NCBI RefSeq assembly: GCF_014647635.1
Contig: NZ_BMPO01000004.1
Span: 458,968 to 522,967 of the forward strand
Length of the DNA stretch: 64,000 bases
DNA from: Pseudomonas matsuisoli
GTDB taxonomy: Bacteria; Pseudomonadota; Gammaproteobacteria; Pseudomonadales; Pseudomonadaceae
Direction of reading: 5' to 3'
The position numbers and the translations under genes are program-made. Under the pieces are notes generated by a model that saw nothing but the letters and a program-made list of their open reading frames with translations, had not been told where the DNA came from and did not search any database. Positions 1-9,803 of this stretch are shown here, in pieces. How positions within the stretch are numbered: the first letter of the stretch is position 1; each line of letters begins with the position of its first letter.

Positions 1-17
1 TAGCGCGCGTTCGGCGG

Positions 18-572
18 CTATTCGCCCGAGTCGCGTCGTCGTCGGTACAGCCAGACCAACAAACCCAGCAGGACCAGTGCCCCGAGGAGATACATCTGGT
101 AGAGATGGAAATCTTCGATCACCGCGGTCAGCGCGTAGCCCAGGTTGTAGCCGATCGCGCCGAGTGCCACCGCCCAGATGATGGCCCCGATGCCGTCGAG
201 AACGAGGTAACGTCGCCAGGAATAGCCGGACAATCCGATGACGATGGGCATGACGGTACGCATGCCCCAGAAGAACCGAAAGCAAAGCACCCAAAGATCC
301 GGGTGCAACGCTAGGAGCGCCTGTGCTTTATCGCCTAGCGCACGCCAGCTAGGGCGGCGGGCAAGGATGCGACGGCCATGCCGCCGACCGAGGAAGTACC
401 AGAGTTGATCGCTAGCGAAGGTGCCGACGAAGACACAGGCAACGACCCATTCGATTTGCAGGTAGCCCCGAAAAGCGAGGAAGGAAGCCAGCAGAATCGA
501 CATTTCGCCTTCGAGGAAGGTGCCGAGTACGACGGCGGGGTAGCCTGCCTGCTGGAGAAGCTGTTCGAGCAT
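18..572 (-). CDS. DedA-family inner-membrane protein
   Basis: A 184-residue DedA/SNARE-associated protein of the inner membrane. Family members affect membrane-potential maintenance and lipid recycling; several act as undecaprenyl-phosphate or phospholipid flippases, but the substrate here cannot be read. Visible are the family-typical N-terminal stretch with FLEGE near residue 20, the re-entrant-loop region with RFFWGMRTVMPIVIGLSG around 99-116, and C-terminal membrane segments ending in a basic RRRR tail. It lies upstream of and divergent from hemB, as PA5244 does in P. aeruginosa. The family assignment is firm and the function inferred. Confidence 0.88.
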   Translation of the reverse strand: MLEQLLQQAGYPAVVLGTFLEGEMSILLASFLAFRGYLQIEWVVACVFVGTFASDQLWYFLGRRHGRRILARRPSWRALGDKAQALLALHPDLWVLCFRFFWGMRTVMPIVIGLSGYSWRRYLVLDGIGAIIWAVALGAIGYNLGYALTAVIEDFHLYQMYLLGALVLLGLLVWLYRRRRDSGE

Positions 573-730
573 GGATACGACCGGGTGAGGTAGGCGAGCA
601 GTCTATGCTCTGGGGCTGGCGAGGGAAAGCCGAAGGCGAATCCAGTCATGTCCAGGTCGCATTGCGATCGTTCTGGAACCGGCGCGCAATGGAGAGATGT
701 GACGCGTGGTCGCATCGGGGAGTCGGTTAG

Positions 731-1816
<1,086 letters not shown>

Positions 1817-1833
1817 GCCCTACGGGACCTGTA

Positions 1834-4023
1834 ATGAATACCGAAGGACTTAGCGAAACTACGCTGCAACAGAGCCTGGCCGAGGTCGAAACACTCGTGG
1901 AGGTGCCGCCTCCGGCATTGCCGGAAGCGCCTCTGATCGTCTTGCCGAGCGTGGACGACAGCAGCCTGTATCTCAACCGCGAGCTGTCGCAGCTGCAGTT
2001 CAACATCCGCGTGCTTGAACAAGCGCTGGATGAGTCCTATCCGTTGTTGGAGCGGCTGAAGTTCTTGCTGATCTTCTCCAGCAACTTGGACGAGTTCTTC
2101 GAGATTCGCGTCGCTGGTCTCAAGAAGCAAATCAATTTCGCCCGCGAGCAGGCCGGTGCTGATGGTCTGCAGCCGAGCCAAGCCTTGGTGCGCATCAGCG
2201 AACAGGTTCACGAGCAGGTGGATCGGCAGTACCGCATCCTGAACGATGTGCTGCTGCCGGAGCTGGCCAAGCACCAGATCAGCTTCATCCGTCGTCGCTA
2301 CTGGACGCCCAAGCTCAAGCTGTGGGTGCGCAAGTATTTCCGCGAAGAAATCGCGCCGATCATCACGCCGATCGGGCTCGATCCAACGCACCCGTTCCCG
2401 CTGTTGGTCAACAAGAGTCTGAACTTCATCGTCGAGCTCGAAGGCATCGACGCATTCGGCCGTGACTCGGGTCTGGCGATCATCCCGGCGCCGCGGCTGC
2501 TGCCGCGTGTGATTCGGGTGCCGGAAGAGATTGCTGGCGCGGGCGATAACTTCGTGTTCCTGTCGTCCATGATCCACGCGCATGCCGATGACCTGTTCAA
2601 TGGCATGAAGGTGAAGGGGTGCTATCAGTTCCGTCTGACGCGTAACGCCGACTTGTCGGTGGATACCGAAGATGTCGATGACTTGGCCCGAGCGCTGCGG
2701 GGTGAGCTGTTCTCGCGTCGTTACGGTGATGCGGTGCGGTTGGAAGTCGTCGATCAATGCCCCAAGCACCTGACCGATTATTTGCTGAAGCAGTTCGGCC
2801 TTGGGGAGCCGGAACTCTACAAGGTCAGCGGGCCGGTGAACCTGACCCGCCTGTTCAGCATTACCGGCCTCGACAGCCATCCCGAATTGCAGCACCTGCC
2901 GTTCACGCCGACGATTCCCAAGCTGCTGCAAAAGAAGGAAAACCTGTTCGGTGTCCTGGCGAAGATCGACGTGTTGCTCCTGCACCCGTATGAATCCTTC
3001 ACGCCGGTGATCGACCTGCTGCGCCAGGCCGCGAAGGACCCGAACGTCCTGGCGATCAAGCAGACCTTGTATCGCTCGGGCGCGAACTCCGAGATCGTGG
3101 ATGCGCTGGTGGAAGCCGCGCGTAATGGCAAGGAAGTCACGGCGGTCATCGAGCTGCGCGCGCGGTTCGACGAAGAGTCCAACCTCCAGCTCGCCAGCCG
3201 TTTGCAGGCGGCAGGGGCGGTGGTGATCTATGGTGTGGTCGGCTTCAAGACGCACGCCAAGATGATGCTGATCCTGCGTCGCGAAGGTGCCGAGTTGCGT
3301 CGTTACGCGCATTTGGGAACAGGTAACTACCACGCCGGTAACGCCAAGCTGTACACCGACTACAGCTTGCTGACTGCCGATGTCGCGCTCTGCGAGGACT
3401 TGCACAAGCTGTTCAACCAGCTTATCGGCATGGGCAAGACGTTGCGCATGAAGAAGCTGTTGCATGCGCCATTCACGCTGAAAAAGAACCTGTTAGAGAT
3501 GATCAACCGCGAAGCCGCGGCCGCTACCGAAGGGCGCCCAGCGCAGATCATGGCTAAGGTCAATTCCCTGACCGATGCAAAGGTGATCCGTGCGCTCTAC
3601 AAGGCCAGCCAGGCGGGTGTGAAGATCGACCTCGTCGTGCGCGGCATGTGCTGCTTGCGTCCGGGTGTACCGGGCGTTTCCCACAATATCCATGTGCGCT
3701 CGATCATTGGTCGGTTCCTGGAACACAGCCGGATCTACTATTTCCTCAACGGTGGCGACGAGAAGTTGTACCTCTCGAGCGCCGACTGGATGGAGCGCAA
3801 CCTGGATAACCGCGTGGAGACCTGCTTCCCAGTGGAAGGCAAGAAGCTGACCCAACGGGTGAAGAAGGAACTGGAAATGCACCTCAGCGACAATACGCTC
3901 GCCTGGGTGCTGCAACCTGACGGTAGCTACGAGCACCAAACGCCGGCTGGCAACCAAAACACGCGCAACTCGCAGACGACCCTGCTGGAGCGTCTGAGCA
4001 TGCCGGTACTGAGCGTCAGGTAG
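1834..4023 (+). CDS. ppk: Polyphosphate kinase 1
   Basis: Reversibly polymerises the gamma-phosphate of ATP into inorganic polyphosphate (EC 2.7.4.1). It shows the PPK1 N-terminal, middle and two PLD-like C-terminal domains. The phosphorylated histidine lies in THAKMM (H474 with the chosen start) and the second key histidine in EHSRIYYF (H631); [21 protein letters not shown] is the conserved stretch between. I chose ATG 1834 (MNTEGLSE), 729 residues, because known Pseudomonas proteins begin this way. GTG 1813, overlapping the hemB stop, has the better ribosome site and would add seven residues. The Ala/Pro-rich first 40 residues are a variable linker. Confidence 0.96.
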   Translation: MNTEGLSETTLQQSLAEVETLVEVPPPALPEAPLIVLPSVDDSSLYLNRELSQLQFNIRVLEQALDESYPLLERLKFLLIFSSNLDEFFEIRVAGLKKQINFAREQAGADGLQPSQALVRISEQVHEQVDRQYRILNDVLLPELAKHQISFIRRRYWTPKLKLWVRKYFREEIAPIITPIGLDPTHPFPLLVNKSLNFIVELEGIDAFGRDSGLAIIPAPRLLPRVIRVPEEIAGAGDNFVFLSSMIHAHADDLFNGMKVKGCYQFRLTRNADLSVDTEDVDDLARALRGELFSRRYGDAVRLEVVDQCPKHLTDYLLKQFGLGEPELYKVSGPVNLTRLFSITGLDSHPELQHLPFTPTIPKLLQKKENLFGVLAKIDVLLLHPYESFTPVIDLLRQAAKDPNVLAIKQTLYRSGANSEIVDALVEAARNGKEVTAVIELRARFDEESNLQLASRLQAAGAVVIYGVVGFKTHAKMMLILRREGAELRRYAHLGTGNYHAGNAKLYTDYSLLTADVALCEDLHKLFNQLIGMGKTLRMKKLLHAPFTLKKNLLEMINREAAAATEGRPAQIMAKVNSLTDAKVIRALYKASQAGVKIDLVVRGMCCLRPGVPGVSHNIHVRSIIGRFLEHSRIYYFLNGGDEKLYLSSADWMERNLDNRVETCFPVEGKKLTQRVKKELEMHLSDNTLAWVLQPDGSYEHQTPAGNQNTRNSQTTLLERLSMPVLSVR

Positions 4024-4406
4024 TCAGTTTCTGGTGATGATATATCGGTGAATACTCCCTCGCTCCCACGGGCGGTGGGGGTGGGGCGGGGCTTGAGTTT
4101 GGGCACCGCTCATATTGTGGGAGAGAGCCATGCTCGCGATGGATTTGTGCATCTAGCGTAAGGGGGTTGGTCGGGCCACTGCCATCGCAAGCATTGCTCG
4201 TTCCCACAGCATGGTTCGCTTCCATGGGATAGACGTAGACCGGGTGAAACCCGGGAGCGGGTTTACGCGGGTGCACCCGCCCTACGGCACCGGCTTGCTA
4301 CGTCAGTGATGCAGGGAGAATCCCGAAGGGCTTCCACCCTCGCGCGTAACAACTCGCGCGTAACAAGATGGAGGGCTGTTGCAGGGAGTTGCGCTGCCCG
4401 TCACCC
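4024..4406. repeat. Gene-free gap with degraded REP-type repeats
   Basis: No coding frame with support was found between the convergent ppk and AraC genes. The stretch holds a degraded inverted repeat (GTGGGAGAGAGCCATGC near 4120 against GCTCGTTCCCACAG near 4196) and a second family unit around 4240-4300 with GGGTGAAACCCGGG and GGGTGCACCCGCCCTAC. A short near-tandem duplication, CTCGCGCGTAACAA repeated once, lies at about 4338-4365. No clear terminator was seen. Confidence 0.5.
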
Positions 4407-5381
4407 TCAAACCCGGCACATCGCCTGTCTCGGCGTCATACCGAAGTGGCGCTTGAAGGCGGTCGAGAAGTTGGCTGGGCTGGTGTAGCCGGCTAACCAC
4501 GCAGCCTGCGTGACCGACATACCCTCGCGCTCCAGTGCTTGCCGTGCGGTTTCAAGTTTGCGGCTGCGTTGGTACTCGAACACGGTCATGCCCTTGAATT
4601 GGCGAAATTGCCGTTGCAGCGAGTTCACGTTGATACCCGCATTCCGGGCGATCATTTCCAGCGTCCAATCGTCTGCCTCGCCGCTTTCCAGCAGCGCGGC
4701 CACCTGGCGCATGCGCTGGTGTTCGTGCGGGCGCAGCGTCATGCGTTTCAAGGGCGCGCAGTGGGTAATGCCGGAGAGCGCTTCTGCAGCAATGTCCAGT
4801 ACGCGGCTTTCCAAATACAACCGTTGCAGCATCGGCGCGTGATCGGGCGGGTTCAGCAATTGCTCCGCAATCGCTTTCAATCGTGGTGAAGGCTGCCAGT
4901 GCTGTGCGGCCAAATGCTGCTCGGTAAACCGCAGGACGTCTTGGTAAGGCTGATCATCGAGTCCGCCGGACTCGAACCATTCAGGTCCCAGGTTGATGGC
5001 GATTTTGCGAATGTGCGTGCCTTGCCGGGAGCGGCGACTGAAGACGACGGGTTCCTTCACGGATAGCGCAAGCCCTTGGAAATCCTGCTCATGGGCACGC
5101 TGCGCCTTGAACGCGACGGAGCGGTCGCCGTAGCGCACCTGGTTGTCTCCCGCCATGAACAGCACGAAGCTCAGCCTGGGCTCCATCCGGCTTTCGGTCG
5201 TAAAACTCTGCAACTCGACGCAATCGGAGCAATGCAGTGTCAGCCCTGCCCGAAGCCGTATCCAATTCACTCGCCCCTCGAACAGCGGTGTGTCCGCCAC
5301 CTCCCGGCCGATCAGGCGTATGCGCCCATGGCTCCGTTCACTGAGATCGGCGGCACGCATGACGTTCGAGGGCTGACACAT
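4407..5381 (-). CDS. AraC-family regulator, PchR-like
   Basis: Transcription activator of about 324 residues with two AraC helix-turn-helix motifs at the C-terminus (DDWTLEMIARNAGINVNSLQ and SVTQAAWLAGYTSPANFS, roughly residues 230-320). The N-terminal part resembles PchR-type siderophore sensors, which bind ferric siderophores and switch on the cognate receptor. The frame is open much further upstream, but that part overlaps the divergent receptor gene. ATG 5381 is preceded by GGGAG at a good distance and gives a normal family length. The divergent TonB receptor is the obvious target. Ligand identity is inference only. Confidence 0.86.
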   Translation of the reverse strand: MCQPSNVMRAADLSERSHGRIRLIGREVADTPLFEGRVNWIRLRAGLTLHCSDCVELQSFTTESRMEPRLSFVLFMAGDNQVRYGDRSVAFKAQRAHEQDFQGLALSVKEPVVFSRRSRQGTHIRKIAINLGPEWFESGGLDDQPYQDVLRFTEQHLAAQHWQPSPRLKAIAEQLLNPPDHAPMLQRLYLESRVLDIAAEALSGITHCAPLKRMTLRPHEHQRMRQVAALLESGEADDWTLEMIARNAGINVNSLQRQFRQFKGMTVFEYQRSRKLETARQALEREGMSVTQAAWLAGYTSPANFSTAFKRHFGMTPRQAMCRV

Positions 5382-5477
5382 GAGGGCTCCCAGAAGAATC
5401 GCTTTCGCAAAGTTTTTGCTTGATTGCGCAAACCAAATGTTACGGCGTTTGTGGAAGACTACCGCCGCTGAAATCTT

Positions 5478-5500
5478 GTTGCAAATCATTATCAGTTGCG
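5478..5500. promoter_or_regulatory. Candidate Fur box
   Basis: The AAATCATTATC core at 5483-5493, flanked by TTGC and GTTGC, agrees well with one and a half hexamers of the GATAAT-type Fur consensus. It lies between the AraC regulator and the TonB receptor, about 35 nt before the receptor start, where an iron-dependent repressor would block transcription. Read by eye, no score computed. Confidence 0.55.
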
Positions 5501-5532
5501 CATTTGTCATACACACATCTTGGGGTAGCGTC

Positions 5533-7776
5533 ATGCAACGTCGATCGACATTCATCGGTCTCCCTTTAGCCCTCGCCATCGCGAACATCGTCGGCGCATC
5601 AGCATGTTTTGCCGCTGACGATACGCTGCAGCTCGACCTGCCGGACGAGGCCGTCCAGCTGCAGGAAACCCGGGTTCTAGGGACAGCGGAAGAGGAGCTG
5701 AAACAGGCGCCAGGCGTCTCGATCATCACCGCGGAAGACATCAAGAAATCACCGCCAGCGAACGATATTTCGGAGATCATCCGTAAGCAGCCTGGGGTGA
5801 ACCTGACCGGCAACAGCGGTTCGGGCGCCCGCGGGAACAACCGGCAGATCGATATCCGCGGCATGGGGCCCGAAAACACGCTCATTCTCGTCGACGGCAA
5901 GCCGGTCACCTCGCGTAATGCCGTGCGCTACGGCTGGCGCGGCGATCGCGACACCCGCGGCGATACCAACTGGGTACCTGCCGATCAGATCGAGCGAATC
6001 GAAGTCCTGCGCGGGCCTGCGGCGGCGCGATACGGCAATGGTGCGGCGGGCGGGGTGATCAATATCATCACCAAGGCCCCGACGGGCGAACAGCATGGCA
6101 ATGCAACCGTCTACATGAACATGCCGCAACACAGCGAAGAGGGCGCGAGTAAGCGCATCAACTTCGGTCTGAGTGGCCCGTTGACCGACAGCGTGTCCTA
6201 TCGTTTGTACGGCAACCTGAACAAGACCGACATGGATGACGAGGACATCAACGAAGGTCATGTGATTGACCCCGGCGCTCGTTCGCCGGTCGGCCGCGAA
6301 GGTGTTCGCAATAAGGACATTAACGGCTTGTTGTCCTGGCGCCTGAACGACGAACAGACGGTCGATCTGGAGGCGGGTTTTAGTCGGCAGGGCAACATCT
6401 ATGCGGGCGACAACATGAACAACAGCGGCTCGGCGGCCTTGTCGTCCTACCGCGCGCCTTGGCTGGGCCGTTCCACCAACAAGACATACCGGCAGACGCT
6501 GGCGCTAACGCATCACGGGGATTGGGCCTTCGGTACCACACTCAATTACCTGCAATACGAGAAGACCCGTAACCGCCGGTTGGAGGAAGGGCTTGCCGGC
6601 GGCCCCGAAGGCAATATCACCGCCAGTAGCGACTTCGGCACCATCGAGCTCGAAAGCACCACAGCGCACAGCGAGGTCAACCTGCCGCTGTCCTGGGGTG
6701 TCGATCAGGTGCTAACGGTCGGTGCTGAATGGGTCGAGCAGAAGATGGAAGACCCCTTCTCCAACACGCAGACGACGACGGAAGCCGGCTCGGTCCCTGG
6801 CATCAGCGATACCAACCGTGCGACGGACTTCTCGACACGTATTGCGTCCGTGTTTCTCGAGGACAACATCGAGCTGCGCCCAGGCACGATCCTGACACCC
6901 GGCTTGCGTGTGGATCATCACAGCATGGTCGGCACGAACTGGAGCCCGTCGCTGAACCTCTCCCAGGACCTGGGCTCGGATTTCACCTTGAAAGCCGGTA
7001 TCGCACGCGCCTACAAAGCGCCCAACCTCTACCAGCTCAATCCCAACTATCTGCTCTACAGCCGCGGCAATGGCTGCTGGGGTGCCGGTGGCTCCTGCTA
7101 TCTGCAAGGAAATGATTCGCTTGACGCCGAAACCAGCGTCAACAAGGAACTGGGCATCGAGTTCAAGCGTGACGGTTGGGTAGCGGGTATCACGTACTTC
7201 CGCAATGACTACAAGAACAAGATCGAAGCGGGCCGCGATGTAGCCGGCAGCGCGGTAGGGGGTTCTGTCGGGCAATACGCGAGTGCCGATGTTTTCCAGT
7301 GGGAAAACGTGCCGAAGGCGGTTGTCGAGGGATTGGAAGGTACGCTCAATGTGCCGGTGACGGATACGTTGGGCTGGAACACCAACTTCACCTACATGCT
7401 GCAGTCGAAAAACAAAGAGACGGGAGAGCCGCTCTCCATCATTCCGGAGTACACCGTTAACTCGAACCTGGATTGGCAGGTCACCGAGCCACTTTCGCTG
7501 CGTACCACGGTCGTTTGGTACGGCCGTCAGAAGCCCGGCAAGTACGACTACCAAGGCAATGTCCTCACCGGCGATGCGCGGCGCGAGGTATCTCCCTACG
7601 CCCTCGTTGGCTCCAGTGGGACGTACGACATCACGAAGAACCTGAACGTGACGGCGGGCATCGACAATCTCTTCGACAAGCGACTCTATCGAGAGGGCAA
7701 CGCGATCCAAGCGGGCGCGTATACCTACAACGAGCCCGGTCGTACCTTCTTTACCAGCATCAGCACATCGTTCTGA
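5533..7776 (+). CDS. TonB-dependent ferric-catecholate (enterobactin-type) receptor
   Basis: Outer-membrane siderophore receptor of 747 residues, PfeA/FepA/PirA type. Residues 1-27 form a signal peptide ending ACFA-ADD. The plug domain (about 40-190) carries the FepA-class strings GARGNNRQIDIRGMGPENT and VRYGWRGDRDTRGDTNW; the rest is a 22-strand barrel ending in a phenylalanine (ISTSF). No N-terminal STN signalling extension is present, so it should not signal through a sigma/anti-sigma pair. Start ATG 5533 was chosen for the signal peptide; the frame opens earlier at 5380. Control by Fur and by the divergent AraC protein is inferred. Confidence 0.93.
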   Translation: MQRRSTFIGLPLALAIANIVGASACFAADDTLQLDLPDEAVQLQETRVLGTAEEELKQAPGVSIITAEDIKKSPPANDISEIIRKQPGVNLTGNSGSGARGNNRQIDIRGMGPENTLILVDGKPVTSRNAVRYGWRGDRDTRGDTNWVPADQIERIEVLRGPAAARYGNGAAGGVINIITKAPTGEQHGNATVYMNMPQHSEEGASKRINFGLSGPLTDSVSYRLYGNLNKTDMDDEDINEGHVIDPGARSPVGREGVRNKDINGLLSWRLNDEQTVDLEAGFSRQGNIYAGDNMNNSGSAALSSYRAPWLGRSTNKTYRQTLALTHHGDWAFGTTLNYLQYEKTRNRRLEEGLAGGPEGNITASSDFGTIELESTTAHSEVNLPLSWGVDQVLTVGAEWVEQKMEDPFSNTQTTTEAGSVPGISDTNRATDFSTRIASVFLEDNIELRPGTILTPGLRVDHHSMVGTNWSPSLNLSQDLGSDFTLKAGIARAYKAPNLYQLNPNYLLYSRGNGCWGAGGSCYLQGNDSLDAETSVNKELGIEFKRDGWVAGITYFRNDYKNKIEAGRDVAGSAVGGSVGQYASADVFQWENVPKAVVEGLEGTLNVPVTDTLGWNTNFTYMLQSKNKETGEPLSIIPEYTVNSNLDWQVTEPLSLRTTVVWYGRQKPGKYDYQGNVLTGDARREVSPYALVGSSGTYDITKNLNVTAGIDNLFDKRLYREGNAIQAGAYTYNEPGRTFFTSISTSF

Positions 7777-7790
7777 TCGCTTTTCTCGAA

Positions 7791-7820
7791 GCGCACCGCG
7801 GTATTCGCGGTGCGCTTTTT
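7791..7820 (+). terminator. Rho-independent terminator after TonB receptor
   Basis: Perfect 10-bp stem GCGCACCGCG / CGCGGTGCGC around a GTATT loop, followed by TTTTT. It ends the receptor transcript and rules out the earliest GTG of the next frame, which lies within the stem. Confidence 0.9.
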
Positions 7821-7848
7821 CATAACCAGAAAAGACCGTGGAGCCTGC

Positions 7849-8166
7849 GTGAGCGATTCGAACGCCCTACGATTTCACGCGACCGTGCGGACGGTACGCG
7901 CCTCGCGAAACATGATCCGCCTGTTCAAACATTTTCGGCACAAGGTCGAGGTGAACTACGACCAACATGCCGCCTATGGGGATTTTCCTTTTGGTCGCTG
8001 CGAGATGAGGGCGTTGGAGGACAGGCTCCTGATCGATTGCGCCACCGCCAACGAAGAAGCATCGGGGCGAATGCGCCATGTCATCGACGACCACCTTTTT
8101 CGCTTTTCCGGCGAAGAAGGTCTGGAGATCCAATGGCAGAACGGCCCACATCCGTCGGTGGCCTGA
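7849..8166 (+). CDS. DUF2218 family protein
   Basis: Small cytoplasmic protein of about 105 residues, DUF2218. Family features are the KHFRHKVEVNYDQHAAYGDFPFGRCEMRA stretch (residues ~24-52), the acidic middle and the C-terminal end LEIQWQ. The function is not established; members often sit beside siderophore uptake genes, as here after a catecholate receptor. The GTG start (SDSNALRF follows) is preceded by GTGGAG; an earlier GTG at 7810 lies in the terminator stem and is unlikely. Because a terminator separates it from the receptor, it probably has its own promoter or depends on read-through. Confidence 0.75.
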   Translation: MSDSNALRFHATVRTVRASRNMIRLFKHFRHKVEVNYDQHAAYGDFPFGRCEMRALEDRLLIDCATANEEASGRMRHVIDDHLFRFSGEEGLEIQWQNGPHPSVA

Positions 8167-8176
8167 CGCTCATCCT

Positions 8177-8235
8177 GTAGGAGCCAGCTTGCTGGCGATG
8201 CCTTTAAGGCGGATCGCCAGCAAGCTGGCTCCTAC
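8177..8235. repeat. REP-type inverted repeat (GTAGGAGCCAGC family)
   Basis: Near-perfect palindrome GTAGGAGCCAGCTTGCTGGC ... GCCAGCAAGCTGGCTCCTAC around a short centre, typical of Pseudomonas repetitive extragenic palindromes. Related copies occur near 16160-16250, 26859 and 27236. Confidence 0.85.
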
Positions 8236-8261
8236 AAGTGCGCATTCATAGGAAGGGAGTC

Positions 8262-8332
8262 GTAGGGTGGATGGCCGAAGCCATCCACGCGGGGCACCCC
8301 GGTGGATAACGCGTTGCGGTTATCCACCCTAC
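8262..8332. repeat. REP-type repeat (GTAGGGTGGAT family)
   Basis: GTAGGGTGGATGGC...GGTTATCCACCCTAC with an inner GTGGATAACGCGTTGCGGTTATCCAC hairpin part. A second extragenic repeat family, also near 15108-15135 and 26907-27000. Confidence 0.75.
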
Positions 8333-8352
8333 AAAATTGGAAGGCCCATCCA

Positions 8353-8383
8353 CAAAAAAGGGAGACCGAAGTCTCCCTTTCCT
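8353..8383 (-). terminator. Terminator of serA
   Basis: Read on the minus strand: GGGAGAC-TTCG-GTCTCCC followed by TTTTTT, placed 15 nt after the serA stop codon. Confidence 0.9.
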
Positions 8384-8397
8384 ATAACACTCGAAGA

Positions 8398-9627
8398 TCA
8401 GAACAACACGCGGCTGCGGATCGTGCCCTTGACGTGTTGCAGCTTCTCCAGTGCCAGATCCGAATACTCGGCGTCGACGTCGATCACCACGTAGCCGACC
8501 TTGTCGTCCGTCTGCAGGAACTGGCCTGAAATGTTGATGCCGTTCTGCGCGAATACCAGGTTGATGTCGCTCATCACGCCGGGGATGTTCTCGTGGATGT
8601 GCAGCAGGCGGTGCTTGCCAGGGTGTGCCGGCAACGCCACTTCCGGGAAGTTGACGGACGAGATGGACGTACCGTTGTCGCTGTACTTGACCAGCTTCTC
8701 GGCGACTTCCAGGCCAATGTTCGCCTGGGCTTCTGCCGTGGAGCCGCCGATATGAGGCGTCAGGATGACGCGATCCAAACCGCGCAGGGGGCTTTCGAAT
8801 TCTTCGTCGTTGGATTTGGGTTCGACCGGGAAGACGTCGATGGCCGCGCCGATGAGGTGTTCGTCCTTGATGGCTTCAGCCAGCGCGTCCAGCTTCACCA
8901 CGGTACCGCGTGAGGCGTTGATCAGGATGGAGCCAGGCTTCATCGCGCGGATTTCCTTCTCACCGATCATCCACTGCGTAGAAGGCAATTCCGGCACGTG
9001 CAGGGTGACGATGTCACTCATTCCAAGCAGTTCGTAAAGCGAACCGATCTGGGTAGCGTTGCCCAGCGGTAGCTTGGTCACGGTGTCGTAGAAGAAGACC
9101 TGCATACCGAGACTTTCCGCGAGGACGGAGAGCTGCGTGCCGATGGAGCCATAACCGATGATGCCGAGCTTCTTGCCACGGATCTCGAAGGAGTTGGCCG
9201 CACTCTTGATCCAGCCGCCGCGATGGCAGGAAGCGTTCTTTTCCGGAATGCCGCGCAGTAGCAGGATCGCCTGAGCCAGCACGAGTTCGGCGACCGAACG
9301 GGTGTTGGAGTAGGGGGCGTTGAAGACGGTGATGCCGCGTTGGCGGGCCGCTTCCAGATCGACCTGGTTGGTACCGATGCAGAAGCAACCGACCGCGATC
9401 AACTTTTTCGCGCAGTCGAACACCTCTTCGGTCAACTGGGTGCGCGATCGGATCCCGATGAAGTGGGCATCCGCGATCTTCTGCTTGAGTTCGTCGCCCG
9501 ACAAGGCTGTCTTGAGGTACTCGATGTTGCTGTAGCCAGCCGCTTTGAGCGTGTCCACGGCGTTTTGATGGACGCCTTCGAGAAGAAGGAACTTGATCTT
9601 GCTCTTGTCGAGGGAGGTCTTGCTCAT
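8398..9627 (-). CDS. serA: D-3-phosphoglycerate dehydrogenase
   Basis: First enzyme of serine synthesis (EC 1.1.1.95), oxidising 3-phosphoglycerate to 3-phosphohydroxypyruvate. The 409 residues beginning MSKTSLDKSKIKFLLLEG are the normal Pseudomonas length. Visible are the substrate-binding domain, the Rossmann motif GYGSIGTQL, catalytic R/E/H regions (INASRGTVV, HIGGST) and a C-terminal ACT domain (about 335-409, HENIPGVMSDINLVF) for serine feedback. The frame opens 28 codons earlier, without family support. SerA enzymes of this type can also reduce 2-ketoglutarate to D-2-hydroxyglutarate; the next gene disposes of that product. Confidence 0.97.
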   Translation of the reverse strand: MSKTSLDKSKIKFLLLEGVHQNAVDTLKAAGYSNIEYLKTALSGDELKQKIADAHFIGIRSRTQLTEEVFDCAKKLIAVGCFCIGTNQVDLEAARQRGITVFNAPYSNTRSVAELVLAQAILLLRGIPEKNASCHRGGWIKSAANSFEIRGKKLGIIGYGSIGTQLSVLAESLGMQVFFYDTVTKLPLGNATQIGSLYELLGMSDIVTLHVPELPSTQWMIGEKEIRAMKPGSILINASRGTVVKLDALAEAIKDEHLIGAAIDVFPVEPKSNDEEFESPLRGLDRVILTPHIGGSTAEAQANIGLEVAEKLVKYSDNGTSISSVNFPEVALPAHPGKHRLLHIHENIPGVMSDINLVFAQNGINISGQFLQTDDKVGYVVIDVDAEYSDLALEKLQHVKGTIRSRVLF

Positions 9628-9803
9628 CTGCGTGAAAACCTTGTCGGTGGTAAAAGGATGATACTCACAGCGTGACATGCCGGCCGTGGCCCGTAGATAA
9701 GCATGTTCCACGGGGGACGAATGCTAGCATGCTTGGCTTTTTCAATGCTTGGGTGCGACCTGAATCGTTCTCAGGGCGACTATGAATTATTCGAGAGAGA
9801 AAA

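Noticed and set aside
5415..5436. TTGATTGCGCAAACC near the AraC start, resembling the LacI operator TGATTGCGCAATCA
   Set aside because: The right arm does not complete the palindrome and the locus has no link to aldarates; probably chance.
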